From NCBI RefSeq assembly GCF_010183535.1, contig NC_071330.1, forward strand, positions 5,313,717 to 5,377,716: a stretch of DNA of 64,000 nucleotides, read 5' to 3'. The translations under genes and the position numbers were made by a program. Positions within the stretch are counted from its first letter, which is position 1; every line of letters begins with the position of its first letter. Of the stretch, positions 31,204 through 43,929 are shown piece after piece. The DNA comes from Caenorhabditis remanei (lineage: Eukaryota; Nematoda; Chromadorea; Rhabditida; Rhabditidae). Below the pieces are notes generated by a model. It was given only the letters and a program-made list of their open reading frames with translations. It was not told the origin of the DNA and ran no database searches.

Positions 31204-34200
31204 CTAGAGTGTCAACAGGGATTTCGAGAGAGCATCTAACTTGAATAGGGCGAAGAGTTCAGCGGATTTGTAGGTTTCCATTATTAATTGATTCATTTCC
31301 TGCAAGAAAAAATACGATGAAATTTCAAATTTATATTATTGAGATTGTAAATATCTATATTTTTGCGATAGTGCGCAATTGCAACACTCAAAAGTTTGAA
31401 AAACTGATGAAATTGAGGATTTTTCGTTAGAGCGTATTTGCGATTTTTTGATTCATGAGTTGTGTCATTAGCAATGCGAAAAAAAAACATAAAACGAGTG
31501 AAATCGGTGTTTTTTTCTTTAGAGCGCGTTTGCAACACTAGAAAATTCAAACTTTGCCGTAAGTTTGTGATAAATAGTGCTTTTTCACTTTTTCAGTGTG
31601 AAAATTAATAAAAATTGCGTTTTCTCGGTGTTCAAAATTTTCAAAAATAAAAAATATGGCTGATTTCTCAGTATAGCGCGTTTGCAACATTTGAAAATTC
31701 GATTTTTTTTTTCGATTTTTGTAAAATTTTAGCTGTTTTGCCATTAGAGCGCACTTACGACGTTCTGTAAGTTTTGAAAGTCTACAAAACTAGAAAAAGT
31801 TCGTTGGAGCGCGTTTACTGCATTAGAAAATTCAAAAAGCATTGTTTCACAATAGAGCGTATTTTATTTTAAAATTCCTTTTTTTTTCCAAATTTTTTCA
31901 AAAAAAAAACTCACAAAAACAGTGCCCATAAGTAGGATGAGATTGCCTAGTCGCATACTGATCTCATTCGAATCTTCATACAAATCCTCATAATAATTGT
32001 GCAGTCCGTGAAGGATCGCCTCCTCGTGCTCTTTTCCAATCACTTTCATACTCGGTGTGAACTCACAGTAACCTGGAAAATCTGAGATTTAATGGTATGG
32101 TTGTGGACTGGCCTAGGAAACTCTTAGGCCACGAAATGAATTGTCAGTGGAGCGTGTTTACTCTAAATTCGAAAACTCACCGAGCTTCCATATACAAAGT
32201 GCCTTGAGGGCTGCGAACTCGACGTGAGTCAGTTTTAACGTCCGAATCGGTCGACAGATGGCTTCGTTAAATCGACGAACGAATCCAAGGAATAATCTGA
32301 AATAAGAGAGTTGGATTTGGATAGCTGGAATTATTTTGGTGGCCGAGAAATTTTTGAAATTTCTAGGCCAGCAAAATTTTTAAATAAGTGAATCGTGTTT
32401 GTGAGAAAACTGTTTCGAAACGGTGAAAATAGTTAAACTTTAGAAAAAAAGTAGATGGCCTAAAAAATCATGATTTGGAAAACTAGTCCCTCACATTCTC
32501 ATTCTTTTTTGCGATTTTACAACAAAAATTTTGAATTTATGTTTCCAAGGAACACTTAAAAACCAACTTTCCAATAGATTAATTTCAAAAATTTTGAAAA
32601 TTTTGAGCAAAACTTTCAGAAAAAGACCGGGAACTAGTTTTCCAACTTTTGGATTTCTAGGCCATCATCAATTTTTCTTTGACTTTTCAAGTTTTTGGTG
32701 GAAATTAGTCATTTTTTCAGTTTGTGAACTTATTGTGACCTGGAAACGTCGGTGGTCTAGAAAATCATAGTTTGGGAAACTAGTCCCTCACATTTTCATT
32801 CTTTTTTGCGATTTTAGAACAAAAATTTTGAATTTATGTTTTCAAGGAACTCTTAAGAATCTACTTTCCAACAGATTAATTTCAAAAAATTTGGACATTT
32901 TTAGCAAAATTTTCAAAAAAAAACGGGGGACTAGTTTTTCAACTTTTGGATTTCTAGGCCATCATCATCAATTTTTCGTTGATTGTTCAATTTTTTGGTC
33001 GAAATTATTCTTTTTCTTATTTTGTGACAATATTGTGACCTAGAAACGTCGGTGGCCTAGAAAATCATGATTTGGGAAACCAGTCCCTCACACATTTTTA
33101 AGTTTTTCGTGGATTTTTAGCAAACATTTTCTTTTTGTTTCCAAGGAACTTTTTGAAATTTAATTTCTGACTGCTTTATCAAAAAATATTTCAAGTTTTG
33201 CATTAGATTTCTACGAAAAATGTCGTGGACTAGTTTTCCAACTTTTGGATTTCTAGGCCATCAAATAACTTACTTTTTCTTATCATGAGCACAAATATCC
33301 TCCTCATCATCCCATCCATACGACATATCATTGACCGTACACACACTTCCATCCGTATACATTACAACTGGTTCGGGTAGTTCCACTTGATATGCTTGTA
33401 CAGTAATCCACGCAATGTCTAGAAGACAGTAAGCCAGTGAACACGATCGATAGAATATCGCCTTCTCCATCTGTGCGAGTAGATCAAATCCGGGACAACA
33501 TTTGCAGAAATCGAATGCCAGGAGGTTGTCGAAACGCTGTGATTCGTATTGTCTTTTCAGGGAGTGCGGAGGTGGTTCCCGCGCGTCGAAGGGCTGAAAA
33601 TTGGAATTTGGAAAACTCTTCCACGTGGTTTTTGGGAGGAAGGACTTGAAAATTTTACGATTTCTTCTATTGGAATTATAGAGAAATTAAAATTCTAGAG
33701 TTTTATGTAAAAGTTTTGTTTTTATATTTAATTTTAATCCCAAAAACTGATAAAAGTCTGTAAAAGTGATGGACTAGTTCTCCAATTCCCAAAGTAACGA
33801 CCGCCGGCCGGCTCTCGCCAACTTCCCACCACTCCCTCTTTTATCTATGCCCCCGCCACCTTCATTCTCAGTATCCTGTGTGGTGTCATTGGTAACACTT
33901 TTGCCTGTCACCCCCACCTACCCGGGTTCAATTCCTTCCCCCCCATTCAAATCTTTTTTTCTTTTTTGCATTATTCCCCATGCACTTACCACATCGCCTC
34001 GATCCTCTATCACAGCTAATAACGCAGTTTCCGTGAATATCATCCTCCTTCGATCCATTGACATCTTCAATTGATCCACGTAAAACCTGAGAAGCTCCTC
34101 GCCGTTCATCGACAAGATTTTCGACGATTCGATGGATTGTCGACTGGGTGCTGCAAATGTGCTCTAATGAGAATCTGGCATTCCGATGGAGCGTGGTTGC

Positions 34201-35486
34201 ATCTTGAAAAAAAACTCACTTCTTTCAGATCTTTGCATTGAACCACCACTCGTTGACGGCATCTCACTCGGGTCGAATTTCTGAAAATAATCGATAATTT
34301 TTGGTTGGAAAAGGGACTAGTTTTTCAAAAATTTGGATTTCTAGGCCATAATCTACTTTTTCTGTTTCCATGCGGTTTCAAACCGTGACCTAGAAAATGT
34401 AAAAATTCGGTCACCAATTTTTGCCTTCTTTTTTTGATCACTAGTTTTGTTTTGCAACTGTCAGAAATTTATTCAAAACCAAAATCGAAGAATTTCACAC
34501 GGTGGCCTAGAAAATGCCAAAACTCGGCCACCATTTTTTTCATTTCTTTTTTTGTCAATTTTCCAACTTTCCCCCAAAACTAATAAAAAAACTTACAAAA
34601 TCAACCATCTCTGGACTATTATCAGACATTAACCCGGGCGGTGACTTCTTTTCAATCGATAACGGTGAATTGTCGTCAGTCTGATCGCCGGGACATTCAA
34701 ATTTACAGTCATCTGGTATTTCCATCTTAATTTGATCTTCTCTCATCATATGTTTCTTCGGTATCTTCTTATTTGACCTCCTCTTCTGAACACATTCCCT
34801 CCTCATTCCTGCTTTCACACATTTATCAAATCGACACGCTCGACAGATCATTCGGAGTTCTGAAATTTGAGGAAATTTGATTTTTGATCGACTTTTTGGG
34901 CTGTCATTTTTCAAACAGTGGTCCAATTGTTCTCAAACTATGATTTTCGAATTCAGCTCGCCAAGAGCTTTCATAAAAGTATAATCATGCTTATATTCTG
35001 AACACTTTTATTTTTGACCTACCCATGCACATTTAAATGGACAGATCTCGTGGTGGGACCCATTTTAAACGGAAATATGGCATGATTATACTTTTTTGAA
35101 AGCTCTCGACCAGCCGAATTCAAAAATGTTAATTTCAATTTATGAAAATGTGACACCAAAAAGGAATTGCTCAATTTAAAGGTAGGTCAAAAATTTTTCA
35201 AAATTCAAAATCCTCCAAACCCCATCATGATTATACTTTCTGAATGCTCTCGCCATTCTAAACACATCTAAATCTATTTCAAATGAAAATACTCACCATG
35301 AAAAATGATACAAGCCTTATCCTTCTTGCACTGAAACTGAATATTCAACGAGACAGTCCTCCGAAAGAAAGCGGCGCACGCGAGACATGAAGTGCTACCG
35401 AAATGAGCGGATCCTCCGTCTGGATGCTCGCAGACTAGACATTTTGCAGTGGCTGGTATGCCACTATACGGTCGCTCCACTTTCAT
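31204..35486 (-). CDS. Nuclear hormone receptor, nematode-expanded type
   Basis: Eight coding exons in gene order: 35297-35486, 34597-34859, 34220-34280, 33990-34150, 33274-33593, 32181-32296, 31915-32072 and 31204-31299; 454 aa, all junctions in frame. Zinc fingers: Cys 16/19/34/37 and Cys 53/59/69/72 (CLVCEHPDGGS, CLACAAFFRR, CRACRFDKCVKAGM). The P-box CLACAAFFRR is typical of the expanded Caenorhabditis receptors. A Lys/Arg hinge (QKRRSNKKIPKKHMM) and an acidic linker lead to a ligand-binding-type helical region: LLRFYVDQLKMSMDRRRMIF, QMEKAIFYRSCSLAYCLLDI, LTHVEFAALKALCIWKL, and a last helix near SAELFALFKLDALSKSLLTL. It would act as a DNA-binding transcription factor; ligand and orthologue are not known to me. 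Its introns carry repeats (32455-33262, 34955-35113). Confidence 0.93.
32455..33262. repeat. Three tandem copies of a 300-base unit in receptor intron
   Basis: Units start near 32457, 32754 and 33056 with GGTGGCCTAGAAAATCATGA or a close variant, then ACTAGTCCCTCACA, and end with ACTTTTGGATTTCTAGGCCA. The third is shortened. Each unit is itself a weak palindrome (GGCCTAGAAA...TTTCTAGGCC). Relatives lie at 34315-34525, 40380-40625, 41588-41790 and 44160-44225. Confidence 0.85.
33874..33945 (+). pseudogene. tRNA-Asp-like relic
   Basis: TCCTGTGTGGTGTCATTGGT, then AACACTTTTGCCTGTCACC and ACCCGGGTTCAATTCC, have the order and wording of a tRNA-Asp(GTC) gene: D-loop box, GTC anticodon loop, T-arm box. 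The anticodon and T stems do not pair and the acceptor stem is not closed, so it is a decayed tRNA or tRNA-derived fragment. It lies in a receptor intron, on the other strand. Confidence 0.4.
34955..35113. repeat. Inverted repeat in receptor intron 1
   Basis: AGAGCTTTCATAAAAGTATAATCATGC at the left pairs with GCATGATTATACTTTTTTGAAAGCTCT at the right, about 80 bases apart. Another CATGATTATACTTTCTGAATGCTCTCG follows at 35225. Probably a small fold-back element. Confidence 0.75.
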
Positions 35487-36616
35487 TCACTTTCACTTTT
35501 TCTGAAAATTGGGGAAAATGTTTTTTGAACTTCAAGAAAGGATAAAGAGAAATACGGATATAAGAACACACGGACAGACGTCATATTTAGAAATTCGGGT
35601 GATCCGAAGTTTCGAATTTCCTATTACGCACGTCTAGTGGAAGAGGGGGGTATAAAATTTCAGAACAAAAAAATTGGAATAAAAAAGAATAGATCTCTAA
35701 TTTTCAATTTTCGGAGAAACAGGGAACGGGAACATTGTATGTATAGAGATTGGAATAGATGTTTGATTTTTTGAAAAGAATTTAAAAATTTTCCGAAAAA
35801 GGGAAAAAGATGAAAAGATAAGATATAAATAATAGATTCGGAGAAGATAAACATTCAGAAAAAAGAAAAAATCGACCAACTTTGAGACTGCGTCCTAAAG
35901 TTATTTTTTGCTCAATTTATTAAAAATTTATATTTTTGTGTAGATCAATTCTAGATCTCTATTTTTGTAGTTGACAACTTTTTGATAACTTTTTTGGGTT
36001 TTGAGATATTCTCCTTTGAACATAGTGAATTCTGAGGCGAGAGAGAGAGAGCGCAGACAAGCATTTTCAAAAACGCATATCTCAACAACTACAGTAGCCA
36101 TCAAAACGTGGTCGACTACAAAAATGTGCAAAATTTTATGCTGATCATTTTCGTAGTTGACAATTTTTTTGTAGGATTGCTCCTCGGTGAGTTATAACCA
36201 AAAGAAGACAAACCTCAAAATTATGGTTTTAAAGACAAAAGGCTCCTCAGAGCTGTCTAATAAAGTTAAGACAAAAACTTTTGAATTTTCAGGTTAAAAG
36301 TAGAGATAAGGACACGCCTACTTATATGATTGAAACATTTTTTAATATAAGGGGTGAATGTGCAATGTAGTGGTTTAGTAGGGAACCAAATGCCAAATAA
36401 AAAAGCAAACGGTCATTTTTTTGGTTACAATATGAATGGTATGGTTTATATACAACTAAAAACATAATAATGGTCCAAAATATAATATGACAGTGACAAA
36501 CGGTTTGGTTTGGTAACATGGTTTTAGTATACATACATGTCTAGGGGGTACTGTAGTCAGACGATTTTTACCAGCCAGCGAAAAAATACTGTAGATAATG
36601 TAGCTACTGTAGCCAC

Positions 36617-36727
36617 ACGCTTCTTACAAACGCGCTCTACCGAAATCGAAGAAAAATGTGTGCGAAATTGAGAGAATCAGAGAAAAGGAGACATTTTTCA
36701 AGGGCATTTCGGTGGAGCGCACGACAC
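36617..36727. mobile_element. Hairpin MITE, CCGCGCTCTACCGAA family (copy 2)
   Basis: CGCTTCTTACAAACGCGCTCTACC on the left, CGGTGGAGCGCAC on the right; the right terminus is truncated. The core ATTGAGAGAATCAGAG matches the other copies. Confidence 0.75.
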
Positions 36728-37302
36728 AATTATGGTAATTGCGCTCTACTGAACATTCACAGAATTCTCAACAAAATTTCAGTAGAGCGTACTTTTCCCA
36801 TAAAAATAAAATAAAAATTCACACAAAAAAAGAAAGAAAAAACTAAACTAAACATGTGTCAAACACATGTTGTCCCTTTGATCATCACAGTGTGAAAATT
36901 CGTTTTTTTTTTCAAAATGAAAATGTTGCGATGTGGAAAATTTGTGTTCATTGAAAATAGAGAAAAAAGGAAGTGTTTCAGTAGAAAAAAAGGGAATGTC
37001 AGATGAATAATTTAGTGAGAAATGCCAAAATGTCAAGAAAAACGGAGTTTGTGTTTTGGACATCCGGACATCCGGACAAATGGATGGAAATTAGGAATGA
37101 TATGAAAAAAAACGACTAGTGAAGCGCGTCAAATGCGTGCCAGCCACAAAAATAATGACATTTTTTGAAAACGCGTCAAAGACACGCCAGAAATGTCAGA
37201 AAAGTGACAAAAATTGCATTTATGGACGCATTTCTACGTGTGGCTAGTCTGTCTGTGTGTCGGAATCAGAGATGTTGGGAAGTGAAAATGTTCTTATCCG
37301 GA

Positions 37303-37400
37303 AGTCGGAAGTCGGAAGTCGGAAGTAAAATTGCTTATCCGGAAGTCGGAAGTCGGAAGTGAAAAAACGCCCGGAAGTCGGAAGTCGGAAGTCGGAAGAA
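37303..37400 (+). repeat. GGAAGTC heptamer array, block 1
   Basis: Runs of GGAAGTC (for example GGAAGTCGGAAGTCGGAAGT) in three bursts separated by AAAATTGCTTATCC and GAAAAAACGCCC. A short-period tandem repeat with no coding sense. Confidence 0.85.
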
Positions 37401-37576
37401 GGAATTAGATTTTTTCGCAAATATTCAAAAACTCCAAGAGAAAAATCATAAAATTGCCAAAAATCAGTGGAAAATTAGTTTTTGGCTGAAGAGCATCTTA
37501 ATTTCTGTCCTTTTAGACAATTTTTCCATGTATTTCTGCGAAATTTACTTTTCCGAAATTCCACCGTTATGGAATG

Positions 37577-37662
37577 ACTAAAGTCGGAAGTGAAATTTCT
37601 TATCCGGAAGTCGGAAGCCGGAAGTTGGAAGTGAAAAAAGCCCGGAAGTCGGAAGTCGGAAT
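37577..37662 (+). repeat. GGAAGTC heptamer array, block 2
   Basis: Same unit and the same separators (CTTATCCGGAAGTCGGAAG, AAAAAAGCCCGGAAGTC) as 37303-37400, about 180 bases further on. The array seems to have been split or copied. Confidence 0.8.
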
Positions 37663-38640
37663 TCCCAACAACACTGGTCGGAATGTCCGGATGTCGGCAT
37701 GCCGGACAAACCGGCACACAGACTAACTGAGTTCGTGAGTCTGGCGCACCTCTGGCGCGGTTTTAAAGAAATTTTCAGTCTGAGGTGTCTTCGTTACAAA
37801 ATTGAGCATTTCATAGCGTCTGGGGTGCCATAAGCGCGTTCCAAAATAAAAATCCGGACTTACAGACAGACGGACAAAGATAATTGGTCGCTCGTCCTTA
37901 CAAAATTGAACCTTTTGAGATTTCAGAGTGTCTGGGGTGCCTTAGACGCGTTTCAAAATGAAAATTGAATTTTTCTCTAAAAAAATAAGTTTTCTATGAA
38001 AAAAAAATCCCGAAATAGTGATTGATGCGTAATTTTTGAACTTTGACATCTTCTCATTCGTTTTCTTTTTTTTGAAGAACAATAAAGAGAATCACGAAAA
38101 TATTTTCATGTTCACAATATAGTCATCATCATCTTCGGTGGTCAACTTCTTTTTTTGATTTATTTTTTCCAAAAATGAAAAAAAAAAGAATTTTTTAACA
38201 GAAAATGAGAGATAGAATTGGGAACTTTCAGAAAGGTTTTTGTTTTGGTATTAGAGACTGAAAATGAAAAATTTTGAAATTTCAAAAAATAAATTTTTAG
38301 AACTTTTAGTGATTATCAACAAGATTGTAGTTTCTCAAAGTAAGTTCGTTTTGTTTTAATTTTTTTTTTTTCGGACATCTGGAAATCCGGACACACAGAC
38401 AGACAAAAATCATAAAAGTTGAATAAGCGAATGTTAAAAAGGAGCGGACATCCGGATACACCAACAGATAGACAAAGAATAAGAACTGAAAAAAAAGTTC
38501 AGGTATCCGGAATTATGGGAATTCAAACAGACAAGAAGAATTGATAGAAAACCAGAAAACCTGGACATCCGGACCTACAGACACATGGACAGACAGAAAC
38601 AATGAAATTCAAAGTATACAGACATCTGGACTGACAGATC

Positions 38641-38763
38641 ACCGTTCTTACAACTGCGCTCCACCGAAATCCCCTTGAAAAATGCCTCTTTTCTCTGCGT
38701 CTCTAAATTTCGCACACAATTTTCTTCGGTTTCGGTAGAGCGCGGTTGTAAGAAGTGTGCCGT
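38641..38763. mobile_element. Hairpin MITE, CCGCGCTCTACCGAA family (copy 3)
   Basis: Complete copy: CTTACAACTGCGCTCCACCG at the left and CGGTAGAGCGCGGTTGTAAG at the right, here with the core in reverse (CTCTGCGTCTCTAAATTTCG). Confidence 0.85.
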
Positions 38764-39081
38764 GTTAATACATAGGAGAAATTTGGATTAAACAAGATAT
38801 TTGATGACTGAACTACTGGACATCCAGATGTACAGACACACAAACAGACAGAAGAAGAGTTCAAAAGTGTCCCTTAGAACCAATTTTTCAGATCAAAAAA
38901 GCGAAGAATTAGCATCAAAGTTTAGAGAGATCAAGCACACACATCCTAAATTGTGACCAAATAGATAAAGAGATTAGGAACTGCCTTGGGATAAGGGAGA
39001 GAGAGGGATTAGATTAGGCTTCCCTACACCCCTAAATATAGGTGTTGAGAACAAAGTGACGTGTGTCTGTGTGTCTGTTTG

Positions 39082-40640
39082 AGAAAATCGCGCCGACGGC
39101 ACGCCAGACAGTACAAAAATGTGCCGAGAACTATCAGAATGGGTTAGAATGAGTTAAACGCGTAAACGGTGCGCCAGCCGGAAGAAAACCTGAAATTTGG
39201 ACAGTGGGACAAGCAAGGCTTACATGGGATGAACCTCCAAAAAAACGCGCCGGAGGTGCGCCAGATAGCAAAAACACTTTTTTGCATTTGAACAGAATAA
39301 GCAACGGAGAGTGCACAAATGTTATGAAAACGCGTCAAAAGCGCGCCAGACAATGAAAAACTTAAAAAGCGTTTATAGATGGACATCCTGTGCGCTTGAG
39401 GATTTTGATTCCAGGAAATGCGTCAAAGGCGCGTCAGCCGGTGAAAAGTCTCAAAAATAGTTAAGAACGTCAGGGCTATCAGGGTGTTAAATGCAAGAAA
39501 CGCGCCGAAGGTGCGCCAGCTGGTAAAAAAGTTGGTTCCGAGTCTTAGGCGCACCAGCCGTTAGTTGATCTCAATAATACTCGCTATATATCCTCCTCAA
39601 AAACCGCGCCAACGTTACGCCAGCCTCAGGAAATTGAACGCACAAAACACATTGGTGTGAATGTTCCTGATCGACCACATTCATATTTATTTATCACAGA
39701 AGACACATATTTTTTTTGTCGAAAAATAAATTATTGTTGATGGGCGGGGAGGGGTGTCTAGTGATCTCATTCTATGGTTTTTGGAGGCGGGGGGACCAAA
39801 AAAAACGGAGAAAATTTTTGGAGCTGAAGAAGAAGAATATGAAGATGTGGAGGAAAGAATTTTTGAGGACGAGAAAACGGAAAAAAAGGAAAAAAACGGG
39901 AGGAGAGGGCTCAAATTTCAAACGGTGAGAGATTTTTTTGGGCAGAAAATAGACCCAAAATGGACTTTTGAGAAAATCGCGCCCACGGCACGCCAGCCGA
40001 TGCAGAAACTTGTAGATAAACGCGCCTATGATGCGCCAGACAAAATGATCATAATTAAACTTTCAAAAAGATGTCCTAAACGCGCCTAAGACACGCCAGA
40101 CAGCAAAAAACAGATTTTTATTAAATTTTAAGAAATAAAGATGTGGGTTGGTTTGAATGCAAAAAAGTTACAGAAACGCGAATAAAGCACGCCAGCCACT
40201 TGTAGGAATATCAGGAATCTCTCTCCAAGATACGCGCCAAGGGCGCGCCAGCCAGTGACAAGGCTATTCTAAAACCAGAACAGCTTCTAACATCGAAAAC
40301 GTGTCGAAGGCGCACCAGACAATTGATAACATCAGAAGTATTGGGCATCAAGAGGCTAAAAACGGACAACTTGACCGTTTTAGATTTGGTGGCCTAGAAA
40401 ACCAAATTTCTGGAAAACTAGTCCCCCTTGTTTTTTCATTTTAGCTGAAAATTCAACATTTTTCTTTGTTTTTTAATGATACTTTTCCAAAATTATTCTT
40501 CAGCTGCAATTTTTTTTTCGAATCAAAAAATGTGAGGGACTAGTTTTGGATTTCTAGGCCACCGTGTCCGTTTTGGCAGCTTAGGGTTTCTAAACAACAA
40601 GAAAGTATTGGTGGCCTAGAAAACCAAAAGTGAAAAAAGT
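39082..40640 (+). repeat. GCGC 22-mer composite array, + orientation
   Basis: About fourteen units near AACGCGYCnAAGGYGCGCCAGnC, all on the + strand, spaced roughly 50-350 bases. Two sub-blocks open with TGAGAAAATCGCGCC (39082, 39969). The second closes with GAGGCTAAAAACGGACAA, then GGTGGCCTAGAAAACCAAAT and CTAGTCCCC. An inverted copy of that closing part is at 41588-41880. The open frames inside are low-complexity. Confidence 0.85.
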
Positions 40641-41224
40641 TAGGCCACCAAAAAAGTTTTTCGTTCAAAACTCATATTTCTTGTCATTCTTTATACTGAA
40701 TATCACAAAAATCACCACAAGAAAAAAGTCTAAACTTCATCACGTCATTCCGACTCAAAAGTTTAGAAACAGGAACACTGATAATAGCGAGAGAGAGAGT
40801 GTGTGGAGAGGAGAGACGCAGAGAAGTCAGAAAAGAAAGAGAATGATTATTTACACTCATCTGACACCTGGAAATAGAGAAAACGAGAGAGTACACTGAT
40901 GATAGAAAGACGCAGAGAAACGAGAGATCGTGAACAAACATCCAAGGGGAGCACCCGTCTCCCGCCTAGACTATTTGAGCCTTTTGAGGAGAAAAGGGGG
41001 GCGGGGCTTGAAAAATAATTTTTTGAGCTCTTTGGGCTAGTTTTCAGAAGGGGGAATAGTCTGTAGTCTTGGGAGAGTTTAGTCTTGTCTGTAGGTGTGT
41101 CCGGGTGTCCGGATGTCCATTCTGAGAAATCGGGGTTACTGTAGGGAGACATTCTCCCCTAATTTGCGGAAATCCAGACATACGAACACACAGACAGATA
41201 TTATTCTAGGCGCAAAACTGGTCA

Positions 41225-42050
41225 ACATTTGAATGTTTCTGGCGCGCCTTTGACGCGTTTAAAATTTTTTAGAGCTATGGTTAAAGAGATCTATGGGGTA
41301 CTGTTGGGTTACGGTAGTCTTTTTACTTTTTTGAAATCGTGGACATCCGGACATCCATACACGCAGACAGACGATTAGAACAGAAAAATTCAAACTTTTC
41401 CAGCTGGGGCTCCTCTGACGCGTTTCAAACAAGATATTTCGATATTCAAGAGAATCCTGTCTGGCGCTCCTTCGACGCGTTTTAACCGAAAATTATTCGA
41501 TCTCAACGGAACGCAGTTACACAAGCAAATTCAACGTAATCACGTTGATCTCATGTCTGGCGCGCCTTTGGCGCGTTTTAAACGGAGACGGTGGCCTAGA
41601 AATCCAAAATCTGGAAAACTAGTCCCTCACATTTTTTTACTCGAAAATGCTGAAATTCGGTTTTTTAAAATAATTTTCAAGAACTACTTTAAAAACAGTT
41701 CTACGGAAAAAAATGTTGAATTTTTAAGCTAAAATACTTGAAAAAACAAGGGGACTAATTTTCCAGGAATTTGGTTTTCTAGGCCACCGGCCAATTTGTC
41801 CATTTTTAGCCTCTGGATGCCCAACACTTTTGAGGTTTTCAATTGGCTGGCGCACCTTTGACGCGTTTTTAAAATTAGTTCTCCAGCCATCAAAACTGTA
41901 AGCTCAACACCTAAACTCTCAATTGGACATGGCTGGCGCGCCTTTGGCGTGTTTTAATCAAATTCTTGAAAGTTCGGTAGAGCGTGTTCCTTCATCTCTT
42001 ATTATTGAATTTTTTGATATCTGGCGCACCTTCGACGCGTTTTTGAAAAG
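41225..42050 (-). repeat. GCGC 22-mer composite array, - orientation
   Basis: Seven units as TCTGGCGCGCCTTTGACGCGTTTT, i.e. the inverse of the 39-40.6 kb units. 41588-41880 is the inverted copy of 40295-40640, including GGTTTTCTAGGCCACC, TTTTTAGCCTCTGGATGCCCA and CAATTGGCTGGCGCACC. Confidence 0.85.
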
Positions 42051-42387
42051 ATAAGAAAGGTCGTCGAAGAAAGGTCATATAAGGAGTCTCGTGAGGAGAG
42101 TGAGAAAACGAGAAAACGAAGAACAAGAATGAACGGACGATTGAATGGATCTACAGATGATATCTATCTAGAGATATTCACGGTGGAGAGGTGACTGGCG
42201 AGGAGAAAAAAGAAACAGTTTTTATCGGGAAGAAGAAGAAGAAACGATTTTCAAAGAAACTGGAAAAGATTAGAAAGAGAGAAAGAGAAATATATGTTCC
42301 TGTTCTATTTGGAAAATTCGAATTGAGAATTTGAATACATAGGGTAGGAAAGTGCGCTCCAGTGGACTTTAAGAATTCTTACTTGCT

Positions 42388-42518
42388 CGGCACAGCTCTT
42401 ACAACCGCGCTCTACCGAAGTCAAAGGAAAAAGTGTGCACAATTGAGAGACTCAGAGAAAAGAGACATTTTTCAAAGGAATTTCGGTGGAGCGCAGTTGT
42501 AAGAAGCGTGTCGAGCTG
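42388..42518. mobile_element. Hairpin MITE, CCGCGCTCTACCGAA family (copy 4)
   Basis: Complete: CGGCACAGCTCTTACAACCG and GCGCAGTTGTAAGAAGCGTG ends, with the GAGACTCAGAGAAAAGAGACA core. Confidence 0.85.
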
Positions 42519-43929
42519 ATAAAAAGGCGATGACAACTTTAGTGCGGTAGAACGTGTTTGCAATGGTTTCTGCTCATCAGTGTCAGTGGACTGTAATAAC
42601 AGAAGAATTGGTGGCCTAGAACCCCAAGCCTTGAAAAACTAGTTCACAGGGTCTAGGGGTGAGTAGTGAAATCGTATGCGCTCCACTAGGCATTGGCGGC
42701 AAATTCAAATTTTAATTTTTTCAATTCGAAGTTAAGCGTGGCAGTTCGATACGCAGCTTAATCGACCACTTTTTGAGCCGATTTATGTCCGTTTTCCCGC
42801 ATTTTTTGGCCAGTTTTTTGACTGTCTCGCATATTTTCGAGATCAACTCTCTTAAAAAAATAAATAAAAATTTTAAATAAAAAATTTATTTTGATTTTAG
42901 CGCTAAAATTTTAGCTGATTTCAGCGGAGCGCGTTTATTTTCACTACTTATCCCGAGACCCTGTGCTAGTTCATGAGAGTAATTTGATGACATTTCGCCT
43001 GGCCTACCCTCTCTGAATAACACTAATAATTATAATGAGCAGAACCAGGAAAACCGGGCAAAGGGGGATTTAAAGAGAGTGGAGTCTGAGTCTAATTAGA
43101 TGGATAAGGTATGTAGTATGCTTTTAGGAGGGGTTTCTTAGCTTCAGGGTACAGATGTGAGACTTCTCCCCGGCTGGCGCGCCTTAGACGCGTTTTCATA
43201 ACGTTTCTGCATAGAACGGTAAGATTTCTTGAATTTAGAGGAAAATTTGAGCTAGAAAACAGTTTGACAAAGAACTGTTCGAAACTCGAACGTTTCGAAA
43301 CCAAGACATTTTGAAACTGGAGGAAACGAGGGTAAATTCCAGACGGTCGGCCCGGAACTTCAGTATTGAAAGAAAAAACTTTGAGAAAAAATTCTCAAGA
43401 ACGATTTTTGTAGTTTTCGAAGATTTTTGAGGAATGTATTTGAGGAAAAATATGGAAAATGTTCAGAAAATACATTTTTGGAAAAAATTGTAGTGAAAAA
43501 GTTCGAAAATTAAAATCTGGTCTGGTAAATTTGAGCGTCCGCAAGTTAAAACGTTGTACTTTTTGAGGTAGTCTTTGTTTTGAGATATCTCCATCTTTCA
43601 TGCAGATATGTGCACATCTGGACAAACAGAAACACGAACAGATATACATTTTTCAGGTGGCTAGAATCAAAAATAGAATAAAACCTTTAATATGATGTTA
43701 GCAAAAGTCAAAGAACTAGAGTCAAAAATGACAAAAAAAGAGAATGAAAATTTGATTCATCTTCTTTGCGCTATTTTTATAATTATGGGTTTTCAGGTTT
43801 TCTAGTAATGATAGCTTTGGATAAGGTTGAGAAGAAAAAAGAGAATGCTGACAACAAATTATTTTAAAATCGAAATTCACAAAAACTTGTTGAAAGTAGA
43901 CAGTTAGAACTCGATTCTAGATCTCAACC

